From positions 2,647,751-2,711,750 of the forward strand of contig NZ_KI632509.1 of assembly GCF_000504245.1 (NCBI RefSeq): a DNA stretch of 64,000 nucleotides. Reading direction: 5' to 3'. The DNA is from Haloechinothrix halophila YIM 93223. GTDB taxonomy: Bacteria; Actinomycetota; Actinomycetes; Mycobacteriales; Pseudonocardiaceae. The notes beneath the pieces are model-generated. The model was given only the letters and a program-made list of their open reading frames with translations, did not search any database and was not told the DNA's origin. Below are positions 24,308 through 30,879 of the stretch, in pieces (position 1 is the first letter of the stretch; the number at the start of each line of letters is the position of its first letter). The translations under genes were made by a program, and so were the position numbers.

Positions 24308-24353
24308 GCAGGGGCACCGACCAAAGCTCTTGCACAGCAACGAAACCGAGTGA
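24308..24353 (+). promoter_or_regulatory. ACCGACCAA hairpin leader, copy 11 of 13
   Basis: Stem GCAGGGGC/GCTCTTGC (8 pairs including two G-U) around ACCGACCAAA. This stem shares little sequence with the others yet still pairs. Box GAAACCGAGTGA at 24342-24353. Confidence 0.84.
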
Positions 24354-24363
24354 GGAAATGCCC

Positions 24364-25062
24364 ATGACGGTCAAACTGACCCGTGCGTTCTCCGAGCCGC
24401 TGTCGCAGCGGTTCGCCGCCGTGGAATCGGCGATCTCCGCGGCCGAGGACGACTTGTTCGAGCTGTACCTGCTCGAGGTCGCGCGACTGGTGCGCGACCC
24501 GTTCCCGGAGGCCACCGAGCTGGTCATCGACGTCGACACCAGCGACATGTCGGTCACCCTCGACATCGTCGACAGCGGTGAGGAACTGCTGTTCGTGGCC
24601 GACGTGCCCGGCGCCTACCTGCCCGACTACCGCACCGCTGACCGCGACAAGCTGTCGGTGCTGCTCAAGGTGGTCGAATCGACGCTGGAGACCGTGCTCG
24701 GCGACCGCTACCCACAGGACCTGTGGCAGCCCGCCGAACGGCCGGACAGCTACCGCGTCCCGCTGCCGCCGCACGACGTCGCGCAGCACCTGCTCACCGC
24801 CCCGCCGCCGCGGCCGCGGGCGAACCCTCGGGTCGAGGTCGTGATCGACCGCGACCCCGACAACGACACCGAGGCGAGGGTGTTCCTCGACGGCAAACCG
24901 CGCATGGCCGAGGTGACCGTCGTCGACCCCGGCCGCGGCTACGAGCTGGCCGAGTGGCGGGAGAACGCGGACTACAACGCCCAGGACGCCAGCCCGGCGG
25001 CCGCCGCGCTGATCCGGCAGTGGTTCGCCGACGCGGAGTCCAGCCAGTTCATCACCGCATAG
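24364..25062 (+). CDS. Hypothetical protein, paralogue of the product at 23023
   Basis: 232 aa. ATG 24364 was chosen over ATG 24358 because AGGAA then has better spacing. The N-terminal helices (LSQRFAAVESAISAAEDDLF) and following strands match the 23023 protein. A region DRYPQDLWQPAERPDSYRVP corresponds to SWWEPVGEHIDTSRYRAKLP there. It lacks the zinc-like C-terminal extension and instead ends in a helix with PAAAALIRQWFADAESSQFI. Probably an ancient tandem duplication within the cargo block. Confidence 0.65.
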   Translation: MTVKLTRAFSEPLSQRFAAVESAISAAEDDLFELYLLEVARLVRDPFPEATELVIDVDTSDMSVTLDIVDSGEELLFVADVPGAYLPDYRTADRDKLSVLLKVVESTLETVLGDRYPQDLWQPAERPDSYRVPLPPHDVAQHLLTAPPPRPRANPRVEVVIDRDPDNDTEARVFLDGKPRMAEVTVVDPGRGYELAEWRENADYNAQDASPAAAALIRQWFADAESSQFITA

Positions 25063-25090
25063 CCCGGCACCTGCGCGCCGGCCAGACCTC

Positions 25091-25140
25091 CGGGCGGGAC
25101 CGACCAAACCCGCCCGCAGGGAAGAGAAGAAACCGAGAGA
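25091..25140 (+). promoter_or_regulatory. ACCGACCAA hairpin leader, copy 12 of 13
   Basis: Stem CGGGCGGG/CCCGCCCG around ACCGACCAAA. Box variant GAAACCGAGAGA at 25129-25140, then TAAGGAG. ATG 25154 is 13 bases on. Confidence 0.83.
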
Positions 25141-25153
25141 TAAGGAGCCCAGC

Positions 25154-25615
25154 ATGGGCTACGACATGGTCGTTCAGGGTGCTCCCGAAGACGAGTCGAA
25201 CACCTACCTGCGTCGCAACATCTGGGGCATGGCACCCACCGTTGAGGCGCTGGTGCGGCTCGGCATGGCGTTCTGGAGCGACGTGCCGGACTTCCCGGAG
25301 TCCGATCACCTCACCAAGGACGACTTCGACGACGACGGGGCACCGATCACGGAACGCGCCAAGGTCTACGTCCAGGCCGTGGAGCGGATGCTGGCCGACC
25401 ACGGTGCCGGGGACGCCGAGTACATCGGCGGCATCCCCGCGCACAAGTTCAGCTCCAACGACGGGTGGCACGTCACCGACAAGGAGTGCGTCGAGGCGTT
25501 GAACGCCTACGAGGTCTCCATCCAGGCCGGGGACGCCCATCCGGAGGCCCTTCACGACGACGTGATCCCGTTACTGAAGACCGCGGCCAGGTACGAGGGC
25601 TTCCGCGTCTTCTGA
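25154..25615 (+). CDS. Hypothetical protein (153 aa)
   Basis: ATG 25154 with AAGGAG behind leader copy 12. Starts GYDMVVQGAPEDESNTYLRR, then IWGMAPTVEALVRLGMAFWS, an acidic middle (DHLTKDDFDDDGAPITERAK), and a helix with TDKECVEALNAYEVSIQAGD. Similar GYDM..-starting proteins are common on actinobacterial phages and plasmids, without known function. Soluble and intact. Confidence 0.66.
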   Translation: MGYDMVVQGAPEDESNTYLRRNIWGMAPTVEALVRLGMAFWSDVPDFPESDHLTKDDFDDDGAPITERAKVYVQAVERMLADHGAGDAEYIGGIPAHKFSSNDGWHVTDKECVEALNAYEVSIQAGDAHPEALHDDVIPLLKTAARYEGFRVF

Positions 25616-25711
25616 CCACCTTTCACCGCCGTCCGGCCCGCAGCGCCACCGCTTCGGGCCGGACAGCCCACCCCCTGCCCGCACGATTACCGAACAGGAA
25701 GCCCATGGACC

Positions 25712-25924
25712 ATGCTCACCGCCGAAGAACTGTTCTACGACCCGGTGAAGACGTTCGTCGACGTCTTCTCCGACAGCCTGCTCGCCTGCCACGTCGGTGA
25801 CCTCCTGACCTGCGGCGAAGTCAACGTCCTGGCCGGGCTGCTCGCCGCCCGCGGACACCACGACGCCGCCGAGCGCTGGCTGGCCGAGCACCAAGCCGCC
25901 TGCGGCGAACCCCACCACCACTAA
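25712..25924 (+). CDS. Small helical protein
   Basis: 70 aa, ATG 25712, AGGAAG about ten bases upstream. Entirely helical (AEELFYDPVKTFVDVFSDSL; VNVLAGLLAARGHHDAAERW) with a His-rich end. No leader motif upstream. The size and helix pattern resemble small plasmid accessory proteins; family not recognised. Confidence 0.6.
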   Translation: MLTAEELFYDPVKTFVDVFSDSLLACHVGDLLTCGEVNVLAGLLAARGHHDAAERWLAEHQAACGEPHHH

Positions 25925-25951
25925 CCCAGCCGACCAGCGCGTCCACGCCGG

Positions 25952-26000
25952 GCCGGTGGGACGTGCGCACTCTGCACCGGCGACGAACCGGGGTCAAGCC
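25952..26000. repeat. Left half of an LIR, copy 7, fused to leader copy 13
   Basis: GCCGGTGGGACGTGCGCACTC and CGAACCGGGGTCAAGCCGCG match the left half of LIR 6. The right half is missing and leader copy 13 begins directly, so a deletion has joined the two repeat families. Confidence 0.7.
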
Positions 26001-26050
26001 GCGCGAAGGGGTCCGACCAAACCCCTTGCGCGACAACGGAAACCGAGTGA
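26001..26050 (+). promoter_or_regulatory. ACCGACCAA hairpin leader, copy 13 of 13
   Basis: Stem AAGGGG/CCCCTT extended by GCGC/GCGC with one bulge, loop TCCGACCAAA. Box GAAACCGAGTGA at 26039-26050, then ACAGGAG. ATG 26065 is 14 bases on. Confidence 0.82.
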
Positions 26051-26064
26051 ACAGGAGAACTGGG

Positions 26065-26247
26065 ATGGATTCCATCGACGATGTGATCCAGACTGCCAGC
26101 ATCGGCGAGCTCGACTGCGGGTGCCCATTCGACCGGGACGGCGTACGTCCGGTCGGCGAGTGGATGACCTGCGACAACCACCGCGCTCCGGCGCGGGTCG
26201 TGACGAGCACGACGGTCACCAACACCGGCGATCTGCTCGTTGCCTGA
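26065..26247 (+). CDS. Small Cys-containing protein
   Basis: 60 aa, ATG 26065. ELDCGCPFDRD and MTCDNHR give three Cys and a His that could hold one zinc ion. Otherwise polar with a Thr-rich end (TSTTVTNTGDLLVA). Behind leader copy 13 with CAGGAG. Function unknown. Confidence 0.62.
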   Translation: MDSIDDVIQTASIGELDCGCPFDRDGVRPVGEWMTCDNHRAPARVVTSTTVTNTGDLLVA

Positions 26248-26339
26248 CACCGGTTCCCCACCAGGTGGCCGGGACGCACCCAAGCGTCCCGGTCGCCGCC
26301 GTTTTCACGTCCACACCACGACTTTCACGGGAGACACCC

Positions 26340-27014
26340 ATGTTCAAAACCCGCCGCGCACAGCGGCCGCAGTGGCCGTCCGAGCTCTACCGCAATTACT
26401 ACAGCGACGGCACCGGACTACCGCCCGACACTGCCGACGGGCTCAAGCAGATGGCGCTGTACCTGCTCGACCGGGCCGGACGCGGCGAAACCACCGAGAA
26501 CGACATCAACGCCGCCGGCGTTCACATGCAGATCGCGCTGCTGACCCACCTTCAGGAACAGGACGCGCGCTACCGATCCGAACTCGAGCAGCGCGCCGCC
26601 GAGTTGCGGGAGCCGTTCACCCCGTCGCGGCCGCCGGTGCGCGTGCGGGTGTTCCACAACACCCGGCACACCGCTATGGCCTTCGGCTATGTCGACACCG
26701 ACTCGTTCGTCGAGGTCTACGCCTACGCCGAGCCAGCGGTCACGCCGGGCACCAGCGACGAGCAGATCGCCGAGCGCGTGTTCGAGCTGTTCAACATCGG
26801 GGACGATCCGACCTATGGCGAGCCGGACCACCGCGCGGTCGAGTACCGCGACCGGCGCAACCGGTCGCTGTCCAAAGGCGACGCGATCGCCATCGACGGC
26901 CGGTTCTCCGTCTGCGCCTCGTCGGGCTGGACCCCAATCCCCAAACCGCAGCTGGCCACGTCCGGCCAACCCGGCAGCACCCCGCTGTACGGCCCGTACG
27001 CGCAGGCGCAGTGA
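26340..27014 (+). CDS. Hypothetical cargo protein (224 aa; relic copy at 7660)
   Basis: ATG 26340, GGGAG about ten bases upstream. The N-terminal helical half carries DTADGLKQMALYLLDRAGRG and MQIALLTHLQEQDARYRSEL. The C-terminal half is beta-rich (VRVRVFHNTRHTAMAFGYVD; VEVYAYAE) with DEQIAERVFELFNIGDDPTY and DHRAVEYRDRRNRSLSKGDA. Proteins with the ELFNIGDDP..DHRAVEYRRRGNRSLSVGD pattern are frequent in actinobacterial genomes without known role. Its decayed copy shows that the gene was duplicated early. Stop overlaps the next ATG (TGATG). Confidence 0.7.
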   Translation: MFKTRRAQRPQWPSELYRNYYSDGTGLPPDTADGLKQMALYLLDRAGRGETTENDINAAGVHMQIALLTHLQEQDARYRSELEQRAAELREPFTPSRPPVRVRVFHNTRHTAMAFGYVDTDSFVEVYAYAEPAVTPGTSDEQIAERVFELFNIGDDPTYGEPDHRAVEYRDRRNRSLSKGDAIAIDGRFSVCASSGWTPIPKPQLATSGQPGSTPLYGPYAQAQ

Positions 27015-27199
27015 TGGGCGAGGCGCTGTTCGGCTTCGTCGTCAAGCTCGTCCTCGCCGCGGTGCTGACACCGCTGATCATGGGCGGATTCGCGCTGTTC
27101 GGCCACGACATCGTGTGATGGCTGGCCGCGCTGATCGCCCTGGTCGCGGTGTTCGGCGGCTGGCTGATCGTCACCGACGATGCCGACTGGTTCAGCTGA
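27014..27199 (+). pseudogene. Two-TM small membrane protein split by in-frame TGA
   Basis: ATG 27014 opens a 34-aa hydrophobic peptide (GFVVKLVLAAVLTPLIMGGF) ending at TGA 27116-27118. The same frame continues for 27 codons as a second transmembrane segment (WLAALIALVAVFGGWLIVTD) to TGA 27197. No start codon lies between, so a nonsense mutation in a 61-62-aa two-pass protein is the simplest reading. The first half alone could also be the real gene. Confidence 0.55.
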
Positions 27200-27215
27200 A
27201 CCGACCCGCCAGCAC

Positions 27216-27255
27216 GAGGCAGGCCCGGTCCTGACGTCAGGACCGGGCCTGCCTC
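27216..27255. terminator. Perfect 40-bp palindrome (bidirectional terminator-like)
   Basis: GAGGCAGGCCCGGTCCTGAC followed by its exact reverse complement, with no loop, 16 bases after the TGA at 27199. TCTCGTT follows. Confidence 0.8.
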
Positions 27256-27289
27256 TCGTTCGTATCCACCGTTTCCCCTGGAGGCCACC

Positions 27290-27814
27290 GTGACAATCAC
27301 CCCACTGCACCTGCTGCCGTCGCATCCGCGCATGTTCAACATGGCCGACTACCACCGCAGCTACGTGCTCTACGACGGCGTCGAATGCAACATCCCCCGC
27401 TGGGGCCGCGAAGGCGACTTCGGCCTGTGGAACTACGCCCGCGGCGTGCTGGTCGAGACCAGCCGAGCGCTGCGTGGCACCCCGGTGTCGCTGCACTACC
27501 GCGACCTGCTCACACGTCAGCCGCACGAGGACCCGGCCGCCGTGCCCACCCATCTTCCGGTTGGGCACGAGATCGCTGCGGTGATCCGCGACCCGGACGG
27601 CGAGCTGGTCACCGTCGTCGACCACCGCGAGTCCGCGCCCTACGGCGCGCACGGCGACTTCTGGCGTCTGACCGTCAACGGCATCGAGCCCGAGGACAGC
27701 CTCGCGCTGCATCCGCCCTCGTTGCCGTGGATGGCCAACATCGTGCGCTGGCACCTCCACCAGCGCCGCCCGCTGGCCCCGGTCATCTCGATCAATCGGG
27801 TGAAACCGGCCTGA
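27290..27814 (+). CDS. Hypothetical protein (174 aa)
   Basis: GTG 27290 with GGAGG seven bases upstream. Aromatic-rich N-terminal half (MADYHRSYVLYDGVECNIPR, DFGLWNYARGVLVETSRALR) and a beta region with AAVIRDPDGELVTVVDHRES, ending LPWMANIVRWHLHQRRPLAP. Soluble, no catalytic motif recognised. It lies after the 40-bp palindrome and 46 bases before the primase-polymerase gene, so the two may be one unit. Confidence 0.65.
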   Translation: MTITPLHLLPSHPRMFNMADYHRSYVLYDGVECNIPRWGREGDFGLWNYARGVLVETSRALRGTPVSLHYRDLLTRQPHEDPAAVPTHLPVGHEIAAVIRDPDGELVTVVDHRESAPYGAHGDFWRLTVNGIEPEDSLALHPPSLPWMANIVRWHLHQRRPLAPVISINRVKPA

Positions 27815-27860
27815 CCAGCATTTTTCCGAGCTACCCTCGATCGCAAAGGACCAGACCACC

Positions 27861-28796
27861 GTGAGCCCACCGACCAGGATGAGACCGACCAGCAGTCCGA
27901 GCGAGACCCTGCCACCGCAACGCCTGATGCGCGTCGCGCTGGAAGTCGCGCGCGTCGGACACTTCGTGTTCCCGCTGTGGCCGCGGTCGAAGAAGCCCGC
28001 AGTCAAGGATTGGGAGCACACCGCCACCCGCGACCCGGACGGCATCCGCGAGCGGTGGGCCTCGTTGCCTTGGAACGTCGGCATCGCCTGCGGACCCTCC
28101 GGGCTGCACGTGATCGACCTCGACGACGCTCACGGCCACGAGCCACCCGAGGAATGGGCCGGCGCCCGGCACGGCCGCGACGTCCTCGCCCGCCTGGCCA
28201 AGGCCACCGGCGAGCCCTACCCGTCGCACACCTACACGGTGCAGTCCCCGACCGGCGGCCTGCACCTGTACTTCCGCGCCCCGGACGAACCCGAGCTGCG
28301 GCCCACGGTCGCGCGGCTGGGCTGGCGCATCGACACCCGCGGCGCCGGCAGCTACATCATCGCCGCCGGGTCCGTGCGCGCCGAAGGGCTGTACGTGGCG
28401 CTCAACCGCGCACCGATCGCCCCGCTTCCGGACTGGCTGGTGACCCGGCTGACCCCGCCACTGCGGCCCGATCCCGCCGAGTTCGTGCCGCGGCAGAGCC
28501 GGCACACCGTCGGCGAGCTCGCCCGCGCCGACGCCTACGTGGCTCGGGTCGCCGACAACGTCGCCGGCGCCCGCTCCGGCGAGCGGCGCGACACCCTGAA
28601 CAAGGCCGCGTTCACGTTGGGCAGGCTCGTCGCCGGCGGCGACGTCGCCGAGGGCGACGCCCGCGCCGCCCTGCACGAAGCCGCCGCCCACCACGACGGC
28701 ATCGACGGCTGGACCACCGCCGAAGCCGAGAAGACCATCACCGACGGTCTGGCCGACGGCGGCCTGTACCCACGTCGTCTCGACGACCAGTCCTGA
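27861..28796 (+). CDS. Bifunctional DNA primase/polymerase (archaeo-eukaryotic primase type)
   Basis: 311 aa from GTG 27861, AAAGGA upstream. The N-terminal 200 residues are the plasmid PrimPol domain: HFVFPLWPRSKKPAVKDW, WASLPWNVGIACGPSG, the catalytic-type acidic LHVIDLDD, then the SPTGGLHLYFR strand and DTRGAGSYIIAAGS. A C-terminal helical domain (about 215-300) carries RRDTLNKAAFTLGRLVAGGD and EKTITDGLADGG, as in PrimPol proteins that work with a separate helicase. It probably primes replication of the transferred strand or of the excised circle. No helicase gene is adjacent. Confidence 0.85.
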   Translation: MSPPTRMRPTSSPSETLPPQRLMRVALEVARVGHFVFPLWPRSKKPAVKDWEHTATRDPDGIRERWASLPWNVGIACGPSGLHVIDLDDAHGHEPPEEWAGARHGRDVLARLAKATGEPYPSHTYTVQSPTGGLHLYFRAPDEPELRPTVARLGWRIDTRGAGSYIIAAGSVRAEGLYVALNRAPIAPLPDWLVTRLTPPLRPDPAEFVPRQSRHTVGELARADAYVARVADNVAGARSGERRDTLNKAAFTLGRLVAGGDVAEGDARAALHEAAAHHDGIDGWTTAEAEKTITDGLADGGLYPRRLDDQS

Positions 28797-28868
28797 TCCG
28801 CAGCCCCCGCGTCCGCGCCCGTCGCCAACCGGGCGCCGCTGCGAACCACGCGAGACGGAGCTTCGCCA

Positions 28869-29073
28869 TGCCCGCAGCGGCAGCAACAGGCCCGCCGCCT
28901 ACGGCCCCACCGACGACGTCAACCCCAACCGGCTCGTTCCCGGTGTCCAGGTCCGCCGCTACACCGAGGACGCGCCCGACGGTCGGCTCGACGTGATCGC
29001 ACCCTGCTGCAGCCGGATCGCCCCCCAACACCCCGGTGACCTGCAACCGCCGACACCCGAGAACCAGCCAGCG
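28869..29073 (+). pseudogene. Small gene interrupted by the IS21-type element (5' part)
   Basis: A coding-like frame reads RSGSNRPAAYGPTDDVNPNR, VRRYTEDAPDGRLDVIAPCC and QPPTPENQPA up to the target duplication at 29066-29073. It resumes after the element as GGHGASR and a TGA at 32229-32231. The restored product is about 76 aa. ATG 28869 is one base out of frame at a CCC, so there is also a small frameshift. The IS inserted seven codons before the natural stop. Confidence 0.72.
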
Positions 29074-29345
29074 TGTTTTCAGCAGGTTGAGCTGGTCCCA
29101 TCTGAGGGGTGTCGGACAAGTTGATTTGGGCCCACTTGCGCGGTCGCTCGCTCGGCGAGCAGGTTGTTTTGGCCCCACTGGACGGGTGAACCGGCTGGCC
29201 GTGGGCGCTGCAGAGCGTCGTGGGGCTGGGCAGGGCGGTAGCGTTCGCGGTGCCGGGTGTCCGCGGTGCTTCGCCCCCGACAGGCATGAGTTCCGTGGGC
29301 AGCCGGCCCTAATCGTTCGGGGCTGGAGGGTGCAGGATCCGGTCG

Positions 29346-29741
29346 TCAGCCGAGGCGTGCGGCCATCCATTGGCTTGCAACCTGCAGCCCGCGATCGTGG
29401 TCGTCGACCACAAGGACCAGTTGACCAGCATGGTCGCTGTACTGCACGTCGATGTTGACCCCCTGGTCGGCCATCGCCCGACAGACCTTGCCGAGTTGAC
29501 CCGGCTTGTCTTGGTTCAAGCGCAGCATGACGACCGGACGGCAGTCACGGACCGTGATCCCGTCCGTGGCTAACGCTTGCCCGGCGGCGTCGCCGTTCTC
29601 GACGAGGAAATGCGCAACGCCCCTCCGTGCGGCAACGAACATCCCGCCGCCTTCAATGCTGACGCCGGCCTGCTCCAAGGCCTCACCGACTGCCGCAAGC
29701 GAGCCCGGATCATCCGTCAAATCCAGCTCGATGTCGAACAC
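29346..29741 (-). CDS. Tandem ACT-domain protein
   Basis: 131 aa with two ACT-like repeats. The first begins MFDIELDLTDDPGSLAAVGE (residues 1-65). The second begins MLRLNQDKPGQLGKVCRAMA (about 72-131) with VNIDVQYSDHAGQLVLVVDD. ACT domains bind amino acids or other small ligands and regulate partner enzymes; free-standing pairs are common sensors. It lies 16 bases after the monooxygenase gene, so the two are an operon. A passenger inside the IS21-type element. Confidence 0.8.
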   Translation of the reverse strand: MFDIELDLTDDPGSLAAVGEALEQAGVSIEGGGMFVAARRGVAHFLVENGDAAGQALATDGITVRDCRPVVMLRLNQDKPGQLGKVCRAMADQGVNIDVQYSDHAGQLVLVVDDHDRGLQVASQWMAARLG

Positions 29742-29757
29742 GTCAATCCCCTTCTTG

Positions 29758-30111
29758 CTATCCGTGGACTCGGCGGCTGTCCATTGGAACCTCCGCCCTG
29801 TCGTGCGGGCCGTGGTCGCGGACCAGCTCCGCCATGCGCAGGCGATAGTCGGTGAACAGGCGAGCTCGGCCCAAGCCTTGTGCGCGTCGATGCTCTGGAC
29901 GGTTGCGCCAGCGCGTGACGGCCTCCTCGTTATCGAAGAACCCGATCGCTACGAACTTGCCCGGCGTAGCGCAGCTCGAGAACCGCTCCACGCCGTGACA
30001 ACCGTCGACTTCGGCCAGGGCCGCGCGAACCCGTTCGGACTCACGCAGGTACTCCTCGTAGATCTCGGGCGCGCTTTGGTCGAACCAGAACTCGAAGATC
30101 ATCGCAATCAC
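29758..30111 (-). CDS. Antibiotic-biosynthesis-monooxygenase-fold protein (ABM domain)
   Basis: 117 aa, GTG 30111 chosen for GGAGG at eight bases; ATG 30102 and 30120 are alternatives. The dimeric alpha+beta barrel pattern is seen: IFEFWFDQSAPEIYEEYLRE, then a FVAIGFFDNEEAVTRWRNRP strand-helix with the typical W..PEHRRAQ. Such proteins act as small monooxygenases or haem-degrading or quinone-handling enzymes; the substrate here is unknown. First gene of the ABM-ACT unit, divergent from the ArsR-type regulator 78 bases away. Confidence 0.8.
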   Translation of the reverse strand: MIAMIFEFWFDQSAPEIYEEYLRESERVRAALAEVDGCHGVERFSSCATPGKFVAIGFFDNEEAVTRWRNRPEHRRAQGLGRARLFTDYRLRMAELVRDHGPHDRAEVPMDSRRVHG

Positions 30112-30189
30112 TCTTGGCACCTCCTGCAGCCAACGCTAACCACCGACGTTTCGGTGCGGGCCGAACTATCGAGCGGATACGTTGTTCTC

Positions 30190-30855
30190 ATGGAACGCAA
30201 TCCGCTTGCGGTCATCGGCTCGCTGCTCGCCGACGACACGCGCGCCGGACTGCTGACGGCGTTGATGGACGGTCGCGCCCACACCAACAGCGAACTCGCC
30301 CGTCACCTGCAGGTCAGCGCGTCCACGGTGAGTGAGCATCTCCGCAAACTGCGTGACTCAGGCATGGTGGCGGTTGAAGCGCAGGGGAGACACCGCTACT
30401 TCCGCATAGCCGATCACCGGATCGCCGACATGCTGGAATCCCTGGGCGCAACCGCACTCTCAGTGCCCGCACCACCGGTTGCGACGGCCGTGGCGTTCGC
30501 TCGCACCTGCTACGACCACCTCGCCGGCGAGGTGGCAGTGCGCATCTATGGCCAGCTTGTCGACGACAGGTATCTGATTGCAGACGACGAACAGGTCCAC
30601 CTCACGACATCGGGGTTGGAGCTGTTCAGCGACATCGGTGTCGACGTCGCGCCACAGGCCTCTCGGCGGCCGCTCGTGCGGTCGTGCCTGGACTGGAGTC
30701 AGCGACGGCATCATCTTGCCGGCGCGGTGGGCGCCGGACTCCTGGACACCATGTTGCTTAATCGATGGCTCGTGCGCCAGGACGGGCCACGCAAGGTCCG
30801 GTTCACCCGAAGTGGGCGCATCGCTGTCTCAGCGACATTCGGCATCCAGGTCTAA
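30190..30855 (+). CDS. ArsR-family winged-helix regulator
   Basis: 221 aa, ATG 30190. Residues 5-85 are an ArsR/SmtB-type winged helix (AVIGSLLADDTRAGLLTALM, ELARHLQVSASTVSEHLRKL, VAVEAQGRHRYFRI). The larger C-terminal domain has GLELFSDIGVDV, CLDWSQRRHHLAGAVGAGLL and a NRWLVRQ segment, seen in ArsR regulators with a ligand-binding extension rather than metal-binding Cys. The gene faces away from the ABM-ACT operon, so it probably represses that operon and itself. Carried inside the IS21-type element. Confidence 0.85.
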   Translation: MERNPLAVIGSLLADDTRAGLLTALMDGRAHTNSELARHLQVSASTVSEHLRKLRDSGMVAVEAQGRHRYFRIADHRIADMLESLGATALSVPAPPVATAVAFARTCYDHLAGEVAVRIYGQLVDDRYLIADDEQVHLTTSGLELFSDIGVDVAPQASRRPLVRSCLDWSQRRHHLAGAVGAGLLDTMLLNRWLVRQDGPRKVRFTRSGRIAVSATFGIQV

Positions 30856-30879
30856 CATCCGTCCTTAGATTCGGCACTG

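Noticed and set aside
13357-26050. Leader box read as a peptide end (GAA ACC GAG TGA = ETE stop), suggesting upstream leader peptides
   Set aside because: The frame between the hairpin loop and the box is not constant (GPTKP in one copy, GTDQ in others), and three copies lack the TGA, so the motif is not conserved as protein.
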